Of a stretch of DNA of 64,000 bases, positions 51,110-59,562 are shown piece by piece. Numbering within the stretch: the stretch's first letter is position 1; every line of letters begins with the position of its first letter. The position numbers and the translations under genes are program-made. The notes beneath the pieces are model-generated. The model was not told the origin of the DNA and did not search any database. It saw only the letters and a list, made by a program, of their open reading frames with translations. This DNA is from Salipiger bermudensis (GTDB lineage: Bacteria; Pseudomonadota; Alphaproteobacteria; Rhodobacterales; Rhodobacteraceae), in contig NZ_JAIUZY010000012.1 in assembly GCF_020171625.1 (NCBI RefSeq), forward strand, positions 62,001-126,000. The letters are read 5' to 3'.

Positions 51110-51214
51110 AGGCACTAGACTCAGGACCCATCGACTTGGGTGGGCGAGCGTGATTCATAGTTCGAAAAGGTGTCGTGAACATGTCTGGTCTTTTCTGATT
51201 GGGGAATGCGCAGA
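51110..51214 (+). pseudogene. IS5-family left end and N-terminal transposase remnant
   Basis: The left-end-like sequence (ACTAGACTCAGGACCC, then GGGTGGGCGAGCGTGATTCA) leads to an ATG at 51181 coding MSGLF, a TGA where Trp is expected, then LGNAQ. This matches the start of IS427-group transposases (MSGLFWLSDAQ). The rest of the element is gone and the sequence runs into a palindrome. It has the same orientation as the C-terminal IS5 remnant at 7376. Confidence 0.7.
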
Positions 51215-51236
51215 GGTGACGTCCATGGACGTCACC
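51215..51236. repeat. Perfect 22-bp palindrome
   Basis: The 22 bases from 51215 to 51236 are identical to their reverse complement (GGTGACGTCCA on each strand). They lie exactly where the IS5 remnant ends. This could be a junction scar, a recombination or insertion hot spot, or an operator. Confidence 0.7.
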
Positions 51237-51424
51237 CTGGTGTTCCCTGGCAAGAGCAAGATCAAGCCCGGCGACGCTGACGATATGCTTCGCATGGACT
51301 GGCTATATGCGCTCGCGGTGGCGTTGATGACGTGACCGCCCTCCTCACGGCATCGATGTGCCAAGGTGGGTCTGCGATGATCCACAAAGCAGGACGGTCA
51401 CATTACCGACACCCACTAGACGTT
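51237..51424. other. Intergenic region, no recognisable gene
   Basis: No supported gene. Imperfect inverted repeats (TGACCGCCCT near 51334 and AGGACGGTCA near 51391) enclose about 60 bp and could be a hairpin or decayed element ends. It precedes the convergent 3' end of the hydroxyacid dehydrogenase gene. Confidence 0.4.
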
Positions 51425-52333
51425 TCAGGCGACTTGGTCCGGAACTCTGTCACCTCTGAACCAAGCATCAAGGTTATCAAGTACACGGTCGCCCATCATG
51501 CGGCGTGTGACCTCGGTAGCCGAGCCGACGTGCGGCAGCAGCACCGTGTTGGGCAGGTCGACTAAAGCCTGCGGCACCTGCGGCTCGTGCTCGAACACGT
51601 CGAGTCCCGCCGCGCCGAGCCGGCCCGACGCCAGCGCCGCGATCAGTGCCGTCTCGTCGACCACCGAGCCGCGCGCCACGTTCACCAGGATCCCGTCCGG
51701 GCCAAGCGCGTCCAGCACCTTTGCACTTACAAGCCCCTCGGTTGCGGCGCCGCCCGGTACGATCACCACCAGCGCGTCGCAGGCCTGCGCCAGTGACAGG
51801 GCGTCGGGGTGGTAGGCGTAGGGTACGTCGCGCGGGGTGCGTGTGGCATAGGCCACCTCGAGCTTCATGGCGGTGAGCCGCGCCGCGATGGCAAGGCCGA
51901 TGCGGCCAAGGCCGAGGATGCCGATCCGGCGCCCGCGCAGCGAACGGGTCAGCGGGTATGATTTCGTGGTCCAGTGGCCGGCGCGCAGGTAAGAGTCGGC
52001 TTGAGGAAGCTGGCGCGAGGTGGCGATCAGCAGCCCCACGGCGAGGTCGGCGACCTCCTCGGTCAGGACATCGGGCGTGTTGGTGACGGCGACGCCGCGC
52101 GCCTGCGCCGCCGCCACGTCGATGCTGTCATAGCCGACGCCGAACTTGGCGACGATCTCGAGCTTGGGGAAGCGATCCATGACCGCCGCGTCGACCTTGC
52201 TCGGCCCCGAAAGCGCGATCGCCCGCACCTCGGTGTCGCGTCCGGTGTCGTCCGGGCCAAGCAATTCGTAGCCGTCCAAGCGGCCCTCGCTGGTCGGGAA
52301 GGCGCGCGGCAGGTAGAGAAGCGGTCTGGTCAT
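51425..52333 (-). CDS. D-isomer 2-hydroxyacid dehydrogenase (glyoxylate/hydroxypyruvate reductase type)
   Basis: A 302-residue NAD(P)-dependent oxidoreductase. The cofactor motif is GLGRIGLAIAARL (about residues 140-152). Active-site Arg, Glu and His lie in VNVARGSVVD, FEHEPQVP and LPHVGSAT. It would interconvert a 2-oxoacid and a 2-hydroxyacid, for example glyoxylate/hydroxypyruvate or a sugar-acid intermediate. It is the last gene of the minus-strand sugar-acid operon. A second, distinct member is at 55834. Confidence 0.9.
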   Translation of the reverse strand: MTRPLLYLPRAFPTSEGRLDGYELLGPDDTGRDTEVRAIALSGPSKVDAAVMDRFPKLEIVAKFGVGYDSIDVAAAQARGVAVTNTPDVLTEEVADLAVGLLIATSRQLPQADSYLRAGHWTTKSYPLTRSLRGRRIGILGLGRIGLAIAARLTAMKLEVAYATRTPRDVPYAYHPDALSLAQACDALVVIVPGGAATEGLVSAKVLDALGPDGILVNVARGSVVDETALIAALASGRLGAAGLDVFEHEPQVPQALVDLPNTVLLPHVGSATEVTRRMMGDRVLDNLDAWFRGDRVPDQVA

Positions 52334-52351
52334 GGGCCCTCCGGGGTTGGC

Positions 52352-54085
52352 TCAGAAGATGTCGGGCTCGCCGGCGGCCTTGCCGAAGCCCCGCTCGAGG
52401 TAGTCGAAGTCGCAGCCCGTGTCGGCTTGTGTCACGTGCTGCGAGTACATGTAGCCCCAGCCCCGCTCGAAGCGCGGTTCCGGTGGCGTCCAGGCGGCGC
52501 GGCGGCGGGCAAGCTCGTCCTCGTCCACCAGCATGTCGAGGCTGCGGTTCGGCAGGTCCATGCGCACGATGTCCCCGGTCTTCAGCAACGCCAGCGGGCC
52601 GCCGATATAGCCCTCGGGGGCGATGTGCAACACGCAGGCGCCGTAGGACGTGCCCGACATCCGCGCATCCGAAATCCGCAGCATGTCGCGGTAGCCCTGC
52701 TTGATCAGCGCCTTGGGGATCGGCAGCATGCCCCATTCCGGCATTCCCGGCCCGCCCTTCGGCCCGGCGTTGCGCAGCACGAGAACGGTGTCGGGCGTCA
52801 CAGCCAGATCCTCGTCGTCGATGGCGGCCTTCATCTCGGGGTAGCTGTCGAAGACCAGCGCGGGCCCCTCGTGAACGTGGAATTTCGGATCGCAGGCGGC
52901 TGGCTTGATCACCGCACCGTCCGGGCAGAGGTTGCCGCGCAGCAGCGCGAGCGAGCCCTGGTGGTAGACCGGGTTCGACAGCGGGCGGATCACGTCGTCA
53001 TTGTAAACCTCGGCGGTGGCCAGAGCCTCGGAGAGCGGCTTGCCGGTGACGCCGGTCACGGTGGTGTCGAGCCGCTCCTCAATTTGCTTCATCAGAGCGA
53101 GGAGGCCTCCCGCGTAGTAGAAATCCTCCATCAGATAGTTCTTGCCGGCCGGTCGCACGTTTGCGCAAAGCGGCGTGACGCGGCCAAGCTTGTCGAGATC
53201 GTCGAGCGTGAGGTCGATCCCGGCGCGGCGGGCCATGGCGATGAGGTGCACCACCGCGTTGGTCGAGCAGCCGGTGGCCATGGCGACGATGGCGGCGTTG
53301 CGTACGGCGGCTTCGGTGATGACGGTGGCGGGGGTCATGTCCTCCCAGACCATCTCGACGATGCGGCGCCCGCAGCCTGAGCCCATGCGCTTGTGGCTGC
53401 TGTCGGCGGCGGGGATCGACGAGGCGCCGGGCAGCGTCAGGCCCATCGCATCGGCGATGGCGGTCATGGTCGAGGCGGTGCCCATCGTCATGCAGGTGCC
53501 GACCGAGCGCGCGATGCCGCCCTGGATGCCGAGCCATTCCTCATCGGTGACGTTGCCGGCGCGGCGCTCGTCCCAGTACTTCCAGCCGTCCGAGCCACTG
53601 CCGAGGGTGCAACCCTTGTAGTGGCCGCGCAGCATCGGGCCGGCGGGCAGGAAGATCATTGGCACGCCTGCGGTGATCGCCCCCATCACGAGGCCGGGCG
53701 TGGTCTTGTCGCAGCCGCCCATCAACACCACGCCATCCAGCGGGTGGCTGCGGATCATCTCTTCGGTCTCCATCGCGAGCATGTTGCGGTAGAGCATCGA
53801 GGTCGGTTTGGTAAAGCTCTCGTCCACGGACAGGGCGGGCATCTCGACGGGGAACCCTCCCGCCGCCAGAACGCCGCGTTTGACGTCCTGCACCCGCTCC
53901 GGGAAGTGACCGTGGCAGGTGTTCAGCTCGGACCAGGTGTTGAGGATGCCGATGATCGGCTTGTGACGGAAATCCTCCTCGGCGTAGCCCAGCTGCATCA
54001 TACGCGAGCGGTGGCCGAAGCTGCGCAGGTCGTCGGGGGCAAACCAGCGGGCGGAGCGGAGGGTATCGGGGGTCTTCTTGGTCAT
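52352..54085 (-). CDS. IlvD/Edd-family sugar-acid dehydratase (L-arabinonate dehydratase-like)
   Basis: A 577-residue Fe-S dehydratase. Cluster-ligand cysteines lie in NTWSELNTCHGHF, LMGGCDKTTPG and GTCMTMGTAS, with the family segment ISDARMSGTSYGACVLHIAPE near the C-terminus. Sequence features (RSRMMQLGYAEEDF start; WKYWDERRAG) resemble L-arabinonate and related pentonate dehydratases rather than biosynthetic IlvD. It would convert an aldonate to its 2-keto-3-deoxy derivative. The exact aldonate is inferred from context. Confidence 0.88.
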   Translation of the reverse strand: MTKKTPDTLRSARWFAPDDLRSFGHRSRMMQLGYAEEDFRHKPIIGILNTWSELNTCHGHFPERVQDVKRGVLAAGGFPVEMPALSVDESFTKPTSMLYRNMLAMETEEMIRSHPLDGVVLMGGCDKTTPGLVMGAITAGVPMIFLPAGPMLRGHYKGCTLGSGSDGWKYWDERRAGNVTDEEWLGIQGGIARSVGTCMTMGTASTMTAIADAMGLTLPGASSIPAADSSHKRMGSGCGRRIVEMVWEDMTPATVITEAAVRNAAIVAMATGCSTNAVVHLIAMARRAGIDLTLDDLDKLGRVTPLCANVRPAGKNYLMEDFYYAGGLLALMKQIEERLDTTVTGVTGKPLSEALATAEVYNDDVIRPLSNPVYHQGSLALLRGNLCPDGAVIKPAACDPKFHVHEGPALVFDSYPEMKAAIDDEDLAVTPDTVLVLRNAGPKGGPGMPEWGMLPIPKALIKQGYRDMLRISDARMSGTSYGACVLHIAPEGYIGGPLALLKTGDIVRMDLPNRSLDMLVDEDELARRRAAWTPPEPRFERGWGYMYSQHVTQADTGCDFDYLERGFGKAAGEPDIF

Positions 54086-54109
54086 GGGTGTCTCTCTGTC
54101 GCTCTGGGC

Positions 54110-55768
54110 TCACGCGCCGCGCAGACGGCCGACCGTCGTGCGGGTGGATATCTGGTCGGGGTCAGTCATCAGCTCGATCACCGTGGGGGCGTCATGCTCG
54201 AAGGCGCGCAGCAGCGCGGGCTTGAACTGGGCGGTCTCGGTGATGCGCTCATGCGCCGCGCCAAGGCCTTCGGCGATGCGCCCAATGTCGGACGAGGCGA
54301 TATCGGTGCCTGAGATCCGCTCCGGGTGCTCGCGCTCCTGATGCATGCGGATGGTGCCGTAGGTGCCGTTGTTGAATACCAGCACGATGGGCCGACCGCC
54401 ATGCTGCGCGGCGGTTGCGATCTCCATGCCGGACATCATGAACCCGCCGTCCCCGACAAAGGCGATGGCCTGCCGCTTGGGTTCCTGCAACGAGGCGGCG
54501 ACGGCCGCAGGCACCGCGTAGCCCATTGACCCGCAGGTCGAGCCGATCTGCCGCCCCGGTCTCGCATAACGCAGGAAGCGTTGCGCCCAGCCGGTGTGGT
54601 TGCCCGCATCCAGCGTGATGACCGTATCGGCGGGCAGCAGGTCGCGCAGGTCGGCCATCGCCTGCCCCATGTCGAGCGGGTAGTCATGCGGCGGTGGCTT
54701 GCTGTCGGCGAGGTACTCGCGGCGCAGCGTGGTGCACCAATCCTCGGCGGCAAGCGCGGAGGGCTGTGCGTTCAGCGCCGCCAGCGCAGCGTCGGGGCCG
54801 GAGACGGCGGAGACGGTGGGCGAATAGACCCGGCCGATCTCGTCGGCATCCGAGTGGATATGCACCAGCGTCTGTGCCGGGGTCGGCACCGAAAGCGTGG
54901 CATAGGTCCTGGTGGTGATCTCTCCAAGCCGGGCGCCGATGACGAGCAGCAGGTCGGCCTCGGCCAGCCGCTTGACAAGGCTCGGCGCGACGCCGGTACC
55001 GAGATCGCCCACGTAGACGTCGGAGCGGTTGTCGATGAGATCCTGCCGCCGGAAGCTGGTCGCCACCGGCAGGCGGTTGGCATCGGCGAAACGCAGGAGA
55101 GCGGCGCAGCCTTCCTCGCTCCAGCCGGGGCCGCCGGCCAGCAGCAGAGGGCGCTCGGCCCCGGCCAGCGCAGCCATGACCGAGGCCGAGTCCTCGGACG
55201 TCAGCGCCGGAACACTCGGCCTGTAGGGCATGGCGTCGGCGACCTCGACAACGTCGGTCAGCATGTCCTCGGGCAGCGCCAGAACCACTGGGCCAGGACG
55301 CCCGGAGGTGGCGACGCGGAAGGCGCGGGCCATGTACTCGGGGATACGGTCCGCGCTGTCGATCTGCGCCGCCCACTTGGCGACGGGCGCGAACATCTGG
55401 CGGTAGTCGATTTCCTGGAAGCTCTCGCGGTCCATCGTGTCGCGGCCCACCTGTCCCACCAGCAGGATCATCGGCGTGCTGTCCTGGAAGGCGATGTGCA
55501 CGCCCACGGCGGCATGGCAGGCGCCCGGCCCGCGCGTGACCATGCAGATGCCGGGCCTGCCGGTGAGCTTGCCATAGGCCTCGGCCATGTCGGCGGCGCC
55601 CGCCTCATGGCGCGCGTTGTAGAGCGTGAAGCGGTCCTTAACGTCATGCAGGGCGTCGAGCACCTCGAGGTAGCTCTCGCCCGGCACGCAATAGGCGCAG
55701 TCCGCGCCATGAATTAGAAGCTGATCCACAAGCACCTGTCCGCCGGTGCGCTTGGCGATCTCCGACAT
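54110..55768 (-). CDS. Thiamine diphosphate enzyme, acetolactate-synthase-like
   Basis: A 552-residue TPP-dependent enzyme with three domains. The N-terminal Glu that activates TPP is in LYNARHEAGAADMAEAYG. The C-terminal cofactor motif GDGGFMMSGMEIATAAQHGGRPIVLVFNN is complete. It is a stand-alone catalytic subunit without a regulatory subunit gene nearby, which argues for a catabolic decarboxylase or carboligase rather than valine synthesis. The start is the ATG at 55768 with GGAGGAGA; the longer open frame upstream belongs to other genes. Confidence 0.87.
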   Translation of the reverse strand: MSEIAKRTGGQVLVDQLLIHGADCAYCVPGESYLEVLDALHDVKDRFTLYNARHEAGAADMAEAYGKLTGRPGICMVTRGPGACHAAVGVHIAFQDSTPMILLVGQVGRDTMDRESFQEIDYRQMFAPVAKWAAQIDSADRIPEYMARAFRVATSGRPGPVVLALPEDMLTDVVEVADAMPYRPSVPALTSEDSASVMAALAGAERPLLLAGGPGWSEEGCAALLRFADANRLPVATSFRRQDLIDNRSDVYVGDLGTGVAPSLVKRLAEADLLLVIGARLGEITTRTYATLSVPTPAQTLVHIHSDADEIGRVYSPTVSAVSGPDAALAALNAQPSALAAEDWCTTLRREYLADSKPPPHDYPLDMGQAMADLRDLLPADTVITLDAGNHTGWAQRFLRYARPGRQIGSTCGSMGYAVPAAVAASLQEPKRQAIAFVGDGGFMMSGMEIATAAQHGGRPIVLVFNNGTYGTIRMHQEREHPERISGTDIASSDIGRIAEGLGAAHERITETAQFKPALLRAFEHDAPTVIELMTDPDQISTRTTVGRLRGA

Positions 55769-55833
55769 GGTATCTCCTCCCATGAAGTCTTTTCGGGTCG
55801 CGATGTCTCGCTTAGGGGTGCTGCTCGACGGGC

Positions 55834-56790
55834 TCAGGGCAGCACAATGCAGGCGGGGTCGATGGCACGACCCTCGGCATGGGCACGAATATTGCCCGAC
55901 CAGTGCCGCACCATGCGGTCGAAATTGTCGAGCGTGCGCCCGGCCACATGCGGCAGAGTGACGGTGTTGGGCATCTCGAGCAGCGGGTTGGGGCCATCGA
56001 CCGGCTCGGTTTCGAACACATCGAGGCCTGCCGCGCCGATCTGTCTGGACTGCAGCGCCGCGATCAGCGCCGCCTCGTCCACAAGTCCGCCGCGCGAGGT
56101 GTTGATGAGCACCGCGCCCGGCTTCATCGCGGCGATGGCGCCGGCGTCGATCAGGTGCCGCGAGTCCGACGTCATCGGCAGGTGTAGCGAGATCACGTCG
56201 GCCCAGCCCAGCAGGTCGTCGAAGCTCATGAACTGCGCATCGAGCGCGGCATCCGCGCCGGAGCGTTTTGTATAGGCAATTTCGCAGCCAAAGCCCGAGA
56301 GGCGCTTGAGAACCTCCTTGCCGATGGCGCCCATGCCCACCAGCCCGACCTTGCAGGCCCCGAGATCTCGGGCCTCGCGCCACAGGTCCGGCTGGTTCCA
56401 CGCACCGCCTCTGAAGATGCTCTGCACCTGGGGCAGGCGCCGCAGCGTTGCCAGCATCAGGGCCAGCGTCGCCTCGGCCACGGTGGGCGCATTCATCCCC
56501 GGCGAGCGCGCGACGGTCACGCCGCGCGCCTTGGCGGTGTCCAGCGGGATGCCGTCGACGCCGGTTCCCCACTGGTGCACCATCTTCAGCGCCCCGGCCT
56601 CGGCCAGAAGCGCGGCCGGAAAGCGCAGCCCGCGCGTCACTGCGTAGGCTGCACCGTCGAGCGCGGTGCGCATGTCCTCGGTTTCGACGCTGCTCACGAA
56701 GCGCAGGTCGAAACCGTCGCAAAGCTGCTCGATCCGGGCTCGCATGCCGGGGCATGCGGGCTCCAGGACGGCGACGGGTCCGATGGGCAT
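55834..56790 (-). CDS. 2-hydroxyacid dehydrogenase, second copy
   Basis: A 318-residue D-isomer-specific NAD-dependent dehydrogenase. The Rossmann motif is GLVGMGAIGKEVLKRL (about residues 145-160), with catalytic segments INTSRGGLVD, FETEPVDGPNPLLEMPNTVTLPHVAG. It overlaps the upstream dehydratase gene by one base and lies in the same operon. It is only distantly similar to the enzyme at 51425, so the two probably act on different 2-oxoacids. Confidence 0.9.
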   Translation of the reverse strand: MPIGPVAVLEPACPGMRARIEQLCDGFDLRFVSSVETEDMRTALDGAAYAVTRGLRFPAALLAEAGALKMVHQWGTGVDGIPLDTAKARGVTVARSPGMNAPTVAEATLALMLATLRRLPQVQSIFRGGAWNQPDLWREARDLGACKVGLVGMGAIGKEVLKRLSGFGCEIAYTKRSGADAALDAQFMSFDDLLGWADVISLHLPMTSDSRHLIDAGAIAAMKPGAVLINTSRGGLVDEAALIAALQSRQIGAAGLDVFETEPVDGPNPLLEMPNTVTLPHVAGRTLDNFDRMVRHWSGNIRAHAEGRAIDPACIVLP

Positions 56791-57695
56791 CAGCCGCGTC
56801 CCGCGATGAGCTCTTGCATCATCTCGCGCTCTTCGCCGGTCAGGTCGGTGAGCGGCGCGCGCACGTGCCCGGTCTCGAAGCCGCGCAGGGCGACACCGGC
56901 CTTGATCGCGGATACCGCGTAGCCCGATTTGCGGTCCCGGATTGCGGCGAACTTGTAATAGAAGTCGCGCAGCAGCTGCTCGCACTTGGCATCGTCCCCC
57001 GCGAGGAAGGCGCCGTGGAATTCCAGCGCGGTCTCGGGCACGAAGTTGAATACCGCCGAGGAGTAGGTCGGCATCCCCGCCCCGCGATAGGCCTGCGCGA
57101 AAAGCTCGTGCGTGGGCATCCCGCCGATGTAGGACAGCCGGTCGCCCAGCTTCACGGTGATGCGGCGCACGGTGTCGATGTCGCCGGTGCCGTCCTTGAA
57201 GCCGATGAGGTTGGGGCATTCGTCGGCCAGCTGCTCGAGCGTCTTGGCCGAGATCTGCGCCTGGCCGCGGTTGTAGACGATGACCGCCATGTTGGTCGCC
57301 TTGCAGACGGCGCGGATGCGGTTGGCAACGCCCTCCTGCGGGCCCTCGGTGAGGTAGTGCGGCAGCAGCAGGATGCCGTCGCCGCCCGCCGCCTCGATCT
57401 CGCGGGCGAGGTCGCAGGCCATGCGCACGCCGTAGCCGCAGCCCGCGATCACCGGCGCGTCACCGGCGACCTCGCGCGCCGCGCGCACGACGTTCACGAT
57501 CTCTTCCGGGGTCAGCGAGAACATCTCGCCGGTGCCACCCGCGACGATCAGACCGGCCACCTTGTGCGGCTTGAGCCACTCCAGGTGCGCCTGGAACGGC
57601 TTCGGCGCAAAACGGTCGTTCTCGTCGAAGGGCGTCACCGGGAAGGACAGAAGCCCGTGGCGGATGATCTCGCGCAGCGCGTCGGGTGCGATCAT
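56790..57695 (-). CDS. kdgD: 5-dehydro-4-deoxyglucarate dehydratase-like DapA-family enzyme
   Basis: A 301-residue TIM-barrel enzyme. The Schiff-base lysine is in LIGFKDGTGDID and the catalytic tyrosine in AVIVYNRGQAQIS. The FPVTPFDENDRFAPKPFQAHLEWL start and GGMPTHELFAQAY are characteristic of KdgD, which makes 2,5-dioxopentanoate (oxoglutarate semialdehyde) with loss of water and CO2 from 5-keto-4-deoxyglucarate. The product feeds the aldehyde dehydrogenase encoded upstream. Confidence 0.88.
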   Translation of the reverse strand: MIAPDALREIIRHGLLSFPVTPFDENDRFAPKPFQAHLEWLKPHKVAGLIVAGGTGEMFSLTPEEIVNVVRAAREVAGDAPVIAGCGYGVRMACDLAREIEAAGGDGILLLPHYLTEGPQEGVANRIRAVCKATNMAVIVYNRGQAQISAKTLEQLADECPNLIGFKDGTGDIDTVRRITVKLGDRLSYIGGMPTHELFAQAYRGAGMPTYSSAVFNFVPETALEFHGAFLAGDDAKCEQLLRDFYYKFAAIRDRKSGYAVSAIKAGVALRGFETGHVRAPLTDLTGEEREMMQELIAGRG

Positions 57696-57761
57696 GGTGT
57701 GTGTCTCCTCACTCTTTCTTGTCGGGTCCGCATGACGCGGGATCTTGTCTGTGCTGGCCGT

Positions 57762-57790
57762 GCGGCGACGGGGTTAGGCCCCGCCGCCGC
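57762..57790 (-). other. Stem-loop between aldehyde dehydrogenase and kdgD genes
   Basis: GCGGCG-A-CGGGG (57762-57773) pairs with CCCCG-C-CGCCGC (57779-57790) with one mismatch and a 5-nt loop, 10 nt after the dehydrogenase stop. No U tract. A segmental stabiliser or partial terminator for the first gene of the operon. Confidence 0.5.
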
Positions 57791-57799
57791 GCGGAAAGG

Positions 57800-59329
57800 T
57801 CATTTCCAGCCGGCGGGCATCAACGCGTCGGGCAGGTTCTGGTAGCTCACGGGGCGCTGGAAGCGGCGGATCGCCATCGTGCCGACCGAGGTGGCGCCGA
57901 AGTTGGTGGAGGCCGGGTAAGGCCCGCCGTGCACCATCGCGTCGGACACCTCGACCCCGGTGGGGAAGCCGTTGGCGAGCACTCGGCCCGCCTTGCGCTC
58001 GAGCACCGGCATCAGGGCGCGGGCCGCATCGGCGTCGGCATCGTCCATGTGCAGGGTCGCGGTGAGCTGGCCCTCGAAGCCCTTGGCCAGGTCTACCATC
58101 TGCTCGGGTCCGCTGACGCGGATCACGAGGCCAAGCGGGCCGAAGACCTCTTCGCCAAGCGCGTGGTCCTGAAGGTAGGCCGCGGCGTCGGTTTCGTAGA
58201 GGTTGGGCCTGGCGTTGCGGCCCTCCTGCTCGGTGGTGAACACCGGCTTGACGGTATTGCGCGCGTCGAAGCGATCTTTGCCGTCACGGTAGGCCGCTGC
58301 GATCCCCTCGGTCAGCATGACCTGCGCAGGGGCATCCTTGAGCGCCTCGGACGCGGCAGAGACGAAGGCGTCCCCCTCGGAACCGGTTCCGATCACGGCG
58401 ATGCCGGGGTTGGTACAGAACTGGCCCGCACCCATTGTGAGCGATCCTGCCCAGCCCTTGCCGATCTCGGCGCCGCGCGCCTTGGCGGCTTCGGAAAGCA
58501 CGAACATCGGGTTGACCGAGCCAAGCTCGCCGAAGAAGGGGATCGGCTCGGGGCGCTGTGCGCACAGATCAAAGAGCGCGCGGCCCCCACCGAGCGAGCC
58601 GGTGAAGCCCACGGCCTTGATCAGCGGGTGCTGCACGAGGGCGGTGCCCACGTCGCGCTTGCCGCCCTGCACGAGGCTGAAGACCCCGCCTGGCAGGCCG
58701 CAGATCTCGATGGCGGCCTTGATGGCTTCGGCGACGATCTCACCGGTGCCGGGGTGGGCGGAGTGGCCCTTGACCACGACCGGGCAGCCCGCCGCCAGCG
58801 CCGAGGCGGTGTCGCCGCCGGCGGTCGAGAAGGCCAGAGGGAAGTTCGAGGCGCCGAAAACCGCCACGGGGCCGATCGGGCGCTGCATCAGCTTGATGTC
58901 GGGGCGCGGCAGCGGCGCGCGGTCGGGCAGCGCCTCGTCCTGGCGCCGGTCAAGGCAGTCGCCGGCGCGGATGTGGCTGGCGAAGAGCCTCAGCTGGCCG
59001 ACGGTGCGGCCGCGCTCGCCCTGCAGGCGGGCTTCGGGCAGACCGGTTTCCTGCGTGCCGATCAGGGTGATGGCCTCGCCGCGGGCGTCGATCTCGTCGG
59101 CGATGGTCTCGAGGAACTTCGCCCGGGTCTCCACGTCGATGTAGCCGTAAGTCCAGAACGCGTCCTCGGCCGCCTTCACTGCGGCATCCACCAGGGCCGG
59201 GGTGCCGACGCCGAAATCGTGCGCCGCGCCATGCGCAGGTTCCGAGCGGAAGGTCGTGTCTGCAGCAACCCACTCACCCGCGATCAGGTGGCGGCCGTGC
59301 GGAACAAATGCGCTTGTCGTGCCGTCCAT
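57800..59329 (-). CDS. Alpha-ketoglutaric semialdehyde dehydrogenase-type aldehyde dehydrogenase
   Basis: A 509-residue NAD(P)-dependent enzyme of the KGSADH/FALDH-like group. The cofactor segment AVFGASNFPLAFSTAGGDTASALAAGCPVVVKGHSAHPGT is diagnostic. The catalytic Glu is in FFGELGSVNPMFV and the catalytic Cys in MGAGQFCTNPGIAV. It oxidises 2,5-dioxopentanoate to 2-oxoglutarate, the last step of glucarate and pentonate (Weimberg-type) routes. The start is the ATG at 59329 with AGGAGG. It is first in the minus-strand operon behind a promoter that overlaps a GntR-type palindrome. Confidence 0.92.
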   Translation of the reverse strand: MDGTTSAFVPHGRHLIAGEWVAADTTFRSEPAHGAAHDFGVGTPALVDAAVKAAEDAFWTYGYIDVETRAKFLETIADEIDARGEAITLIGTQETGLPEARLQGERGRTVGQLRLFASHIRAGDCLDRRQDEALPDRAPLPRPDIKLMQRPIGPVAVFGASNFPLAFSTAGGDTASALAAGCPVVVKGHSAHPGTGEIVAEAIKAAIEICGLPGGVFSLVQGGKRDVGTALVQHPLIKAVGFTGSLGGGRALFDLCAQRPEPIPFFGELGSVNPMFVLSEAAKARGAEIGKGWAGSLTMGAGQFCTNPGIAVIGTGSEGDAFVSAASEALKDAPAQVMLTEGIAAAYRDGKDRFDARNTVKPVFTTEQEGRNARPNLYETDAAAYLQDHALGEEVFGPLGLVIRVSGPEQMVDLAKGFEGQLTATLHMDDADADAARALMPVLERKAGRVLANGFPTGVEVSDAMVHGGPYPASTNFGATSVGTMAIRRFQRPVSYQNLPDALMPAGWK

Positions 59330-59476
59330 GTCATTGGCCTCCTCTTGCCACGCGGTCGGACGCACCGGCCTCCCGCGCCTTGATCCCTGCCCCATCCCGG
59401 CGCGAATCACGCGCGGCGCTCTACAAAGCCTTGCCAGCACTGGGCCGGCGCTGCCGCGTCACGGGGCTTGTTATGT

Positions 59477-59506
59477 ACTAATATTTTAGTTTATCAGTAT
59501 GGTCAA
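59477..59506 (-). promoter_or_regulatory. Promoter of the sugar-acid operon with overlapping operator palindrome
   Basis: On the minus strand TTGACC (59506-59501), a 17-nt spacer and TATTAG (59483-59478) make a plausible promoter. The palindrome ACTAAT-AT-TTTAGT (59477-59490) covers the -10. A matching palindrome covers the -10 of the tctC promoter at 61.7 kb. The adjacent GntR regulator is the likely binder. Confidence 0.6.
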
Positions 59507-59562
59507 CCGGTCCGCAAATGCGGTTAATTGCCCGCCATCAAGGGAAGGACTCGGATCTCGGC

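Noticed and set aside
54110-56755. A single 881-residue fusion reading through the TPP enzyme and the upstream dehydrogenase region
   Set aside because: The upstream part is out of frame with the real hydroxyacid dehydrogenase and has no motif. The ATG at 55768 with a strong ribosome binding site is the true start.
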